Source: Meiothermus taiwanensis DSM 14542 (GTDB lineage Bacteria > Deinococcota > Deinococci > Deinococcales > Thermaceae). Taken from it: a stretch of 64,000 nt of DNA. The DNA lies in NCBI GenBank assembly GCA_000482765.1, contig AXWR01000004.1, positions 1 through 64,000 on the forward strand, written 5' to 3'. The translations under genes and the position numbers were made by a program. Under the pieces are notes generated by a model that worked only from the letters and a program-made list of their open reading frames with translations, made no database searches and was not told where the DNA came from. This document shows, piece by piece, positions 62,149 through 64,000 of this stretch (position 1 is its first letter; each line of letters begins with the position of its first letter).

Positions 62149-63108
62149 ATGGAGCCCCTCTTGCAGATGGCTTGGGAAGTGGCCCGTGAGGGGGTGGTCG
62201 TCCACGCTGAAGGTAGGGTGGTTTATCTCAATCCGGTGGCGGCTCAGCTGCTGGAGGTAGAGCGCGACAAGGTGCTGGGCCGCTCATTGCTGCTGGCCTT
62301 GCGAGACCATAAGCTCGAGGCGCTGTGCCGGGTGGGTGGGGAGGCCACCCTCGAGACCCGCAACCGCACCCTCTGGATCAAGGCAGTGCCGGGTGTGCTG
62401 CTGCTGTGGGATAAAACCGAGGAACTTCAGCGGGCCGAGGCGCTCGAGGAGTCCAGCCGGGTACTGGCCCACGAGTTTCGCACCCCGGTGGCCGGGATGC
62501 TTTCGCTATTGGAGGCGCTGCAAAACGGCCTTTCCGAATCCGAGGCCCAGGAAGCCCTGCAGATGCTGTATCAGGAGACCCACCGCCTGCGCCGGCTGGT
62601 CGAGGATCTCCCCCTCAACCGCCGCCCCTCGCAGAACCGAACCTTTGCCCTCGAGGAATTGCAAGGCCGCCTGGAGCGTTTTTTGGCACCCCAGCTGGCA
62701 CAAAAGTCGGCCTGGATTCGCTGGCAAATACCCCATACCGTCTGGGCCAACCCGGACGCGGTGTACCAGGCCCTGCTCAACCTGCTCGACAACGCCATCA
62801 AGTACGGCACGGGCTCGGAAATCGTTGTGGAGAGCGGCCAGAACAACCAGGGGGTATGGCTCGAGGTTCGCAACCAGGGCCAGCCCCTTGCAGACTTTGA
62901 ACGGCTGTTTATAGCGGGGCAGCGGGGTATGCATGCCGCCAACGTGCGGGGCACCGGTCTTGGGCTGGCCCTGGTGCGCCGGCTGGCCGCAGGCTGGGGC
63001 GGTACCGCCTACGGACGTGCCCTCGAGGACGGCAACGCCTTTGGCCTGACCTTTCCGATTGGAGCTGGGGCCACCCCAGACCACTCCGCAACCCAGGTGC
63101 CTGCGTAA
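62149..63108 (+). CDS. phoR: PhoR-like histidine kinase, apparently soluble
   Basis: 319 residues (ATG 62149; GTG 62146 possible). A PAS domain at about 8-95 (REGVVVHAEGRVVYLNPVA), then the phospho-acceptor H-box SSRVLAHEFRTPVAGM, N-box QALLNLLDNAIKYG, and the ATP lid GTGLGLALVRRLAAG. There is no transmembrane segment, although PhoR of other bacteria is membrane-bound, so it must sense or be recruited from the cytoplasm, probably through PhoU or the PAS domain. Confidence 0.87.
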   Translation: MEPLLQMAWEVAREGVVVHAEGRVVYLNPVAAQLLEVERDKVLGRSLLLALRDHKLEALCRVGGEATLETRNRTLWIKAVPGVLLLWDKTEELQRAEALEESSRVLAHEFRTPVAGMLSLLEALQNGLSESEAQEALQMLYQETHRLRRLVEDLPLNRRPSQNRTFALEELQGRLERFLAPQLAQKSAWIRWQIPHTVWANPDAVYQALLNLLDNAIKYGTGSEIVVESGQNNQGVWLEVRNQGQPLADFERLFIAGQRGMHAANVRGTGLGLALVRRLAAGWGGTAYGRALEDGNAFGLTFPIGAGATPDHSATQVPA

Positions 63109-63130
63109 ACTAGATGTATAAGGAGTCCAT

Positions 63131-63793
63131 ATGCGTGAAGTTTTAGACCGGGAACTCAACCAGCTCACCGAGCAGACCATCCGCATGATCTCGCTGGTGC
63201 GCGATATGACCGAGAAAAGCGCCAAAGCGCTTGGCGATCAAAATCCGCGCCTGGCGCAGGAGATCATCTCGCAAGATGCGCAGGTAGATGCCATGGAGCT
63301 GGAGATCGAATCCAGAACCATCACCCTGATTGCCCGGCAGAGCCTGGTGGCCTCCGATCTACGCTTCGCCTTTACCATTATCAAGGCCCTGACCGACCTC
63401 GAGCGGGCCGCAGACTATGCGGCCCATGTTGCCGAGGACGTAATTGTGCTGGCCAAGGAGCCGCCGCTCAAAAACTACATCACCCTCCCCGATATGGGGC
63501 GCCGCCTGGCCCTCATGCTGGATCTGATCTCGAAGGCCTTCGCCGAGCGGGACATTGAGGCGGCCAAAGAGGTGTTCCGCCGCGACGACGAGATTGATGC
63601 GCTTTACGAAGAGGTCTCGCGCGAGCTCCTGACCTATATGATGGAGGATCCCCGCACCATCACCAAGGCCCTCACGCTGGGCCGGGTGGCCCGCAGCTAC
63701 GAGCGGCTGGGCGACCATCTCGAGAACATCTCGGAACGCATTATCTACTGGCTTACCGGAAAGATGGAGAAAAAGCCCGAAGACATCTACTGA
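63131..63793 (+). CDS. phoU: Phosphate-signalling protein PhoU
   Basis: 220 residues, two three-helix bundles. Metal-binding and conserved motifs are DLERAADYAAHVAED in the first half and RSYERLGDHLENISERI in the second. It negatively controls phosphate uptake and the PhoR kinase. An AGGAG site precedes the ATG. pstSCAB genes are not in the window. Last gene of the PhoB/PhoR-like operon. Confidence 0.95.
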   Translation: MREVLDRELNQLTEQTIRMISLVRDMTEKSAKALGDQNPRLAQEIISQDAQVDAMELEIESRTITLIARQSLVASDLRFAFTIIKALTDLERAADYAAHVAEDVIVLAKEPPLKNYITLPDMGRRLALMLDLISKAFAERDIEAAKEVFRRDDEIDALYEEVSRELLTYMMEDPRTITKALTLGRVARSYERLGDHLENISERIIYWLTGKMEKKPEDIY

Positions 63794-63888
63794 TGCCATT
63801 TGCGCTTGAATCCTGCACCGCAAAGAAGGGGGTGGTTTCCTGCTTCGCGGGCTACCGCCCTCACCTTTTCTTTGGCTGCTTCATCCTG

Positions 63889-63894
63889 TAGACT
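63889..63894 (+). promoter_or_regulatory. Candidate -10 box for efp
   Basis: TAGACT, 26 nt upstream of the efp start, with a GAGGAGG ribosome-binding site in between. The -35 is weak. Confidence 0.4.
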
Positions 63895-63920
63895 TTTGCT
63901 TTGGGTACGAGGAGGAATAG

Positions 63921-64000
63921 ATGATTAGCGTAACGGATCTCCGCAACGGAACCAAAGTCAAAATGGATGGGGCGCTGTGGCAGTGCATTGAGTACCAGCA
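63921..64000 (+). CDS. efp: Elongation factor P (5' end only)
   Basis: The first 26 codons: ISVTDLRNGTKVKMDGALWQ, then CIEYQ, the N-terminal KOW-like domain of EF-P, which relieves ribosome stalling at polyproline. A strong GAGGAGG ribosome-binding site (63909-63915) precedes the ATG. The gene continues past the window end. Confidence 0.9.
   Translation, partial: MISVTDLRNGTKVKMDGALWQCIEYQ

Overview
The window reads as a chromosomal segment of a thermophilic member of the Thermaceae, most likely Meiothermus or a close relative. The main pointers are a Gfh1 gene (a GreA paralogue known from Deinococcus-Thermus), high GC content, an aqualysin-type subtilase, ribosomal protein L13 and EF-P sequences close to Thermus, a match to the published Thermus PaaR operator, and many genes whose start codon lies 6-8 nt after a TANNNT -10 box (leaderless mRNAs). 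The palindrome CTCGAG is far more frequent than base composition predicts. No species name can be fixed from the sequence alone.

Layout: 1-241 is the end of a CRISPR array, facing lysS, followed by gfh1. 2979-10376 is a MarR-controlled RND efflux operon with two TolC-like genes, the second apparently lacking the beta-barrel. 10534-20831 is housekeeping (gatA, a DnaQ-like exonuclease, icd, recX, ampT) broken up by copies of a small MITE-like repeat. 20885-24758 holds trpBA behind a leader peptide and attenuator, an orphan DNA methyltransferase and a metallo-hydrolase. 24734-33128 holds paaZ, a two-gene 2-oxoacid dehydrogenase E1, an aminotransferase, an MliC-like protein, tpiA and an acyl-CoA carboxylase beta subunit. 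33275-34483 is a secreted subtilisin. 34544-41957 is a form II (AYRGAGR) CoxSLM molybdenum hydroxylase cluster with its CoxD/CoxE and XdhC maturation factors.

42034-42188 carries two CAU-anticodon tRNAs (initiator and elongator Met). The second is the insertion site of a 7.3-kb integrated element (42144-49501) bounded by a 47-bp duplication that starts in the anticodon loop. The element encodes a tyrosine integrase, an excisionase-like HTH protein, a PrimPol-helicase replication protein, a terminase-small-subunit-like HTH protein and several unknown small proteins. It also has repeated TGACCCAAA boxes near both ends and a structured RNA leader that buries the ribosome-binding site of the excisionase-like gene. 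It could be a phage satellite or a plasmid-like integrative element; no capsid or conjugation gene is visible.

49563-64000 returns to core genome: a MITE copy, a class II aldolase, an alpha/beta hydrolase without its serine nucleophile, the 2-oxoglutarate dehydrogenase operon sucA-sucB-lpd, a pterin dehydratase, metE, rplM-rpsI with a structured leader, a DinB-like protein, a PhoB/PhoR-like pair with phoU, and the start of efp.

The observations most worth follow-up are the barrel-less TolC paired with a normal TolC, the leaderless trp leader peptide and attenuator, the MITE family, and the tRNA-Met element with its RNA leader and end repeats.
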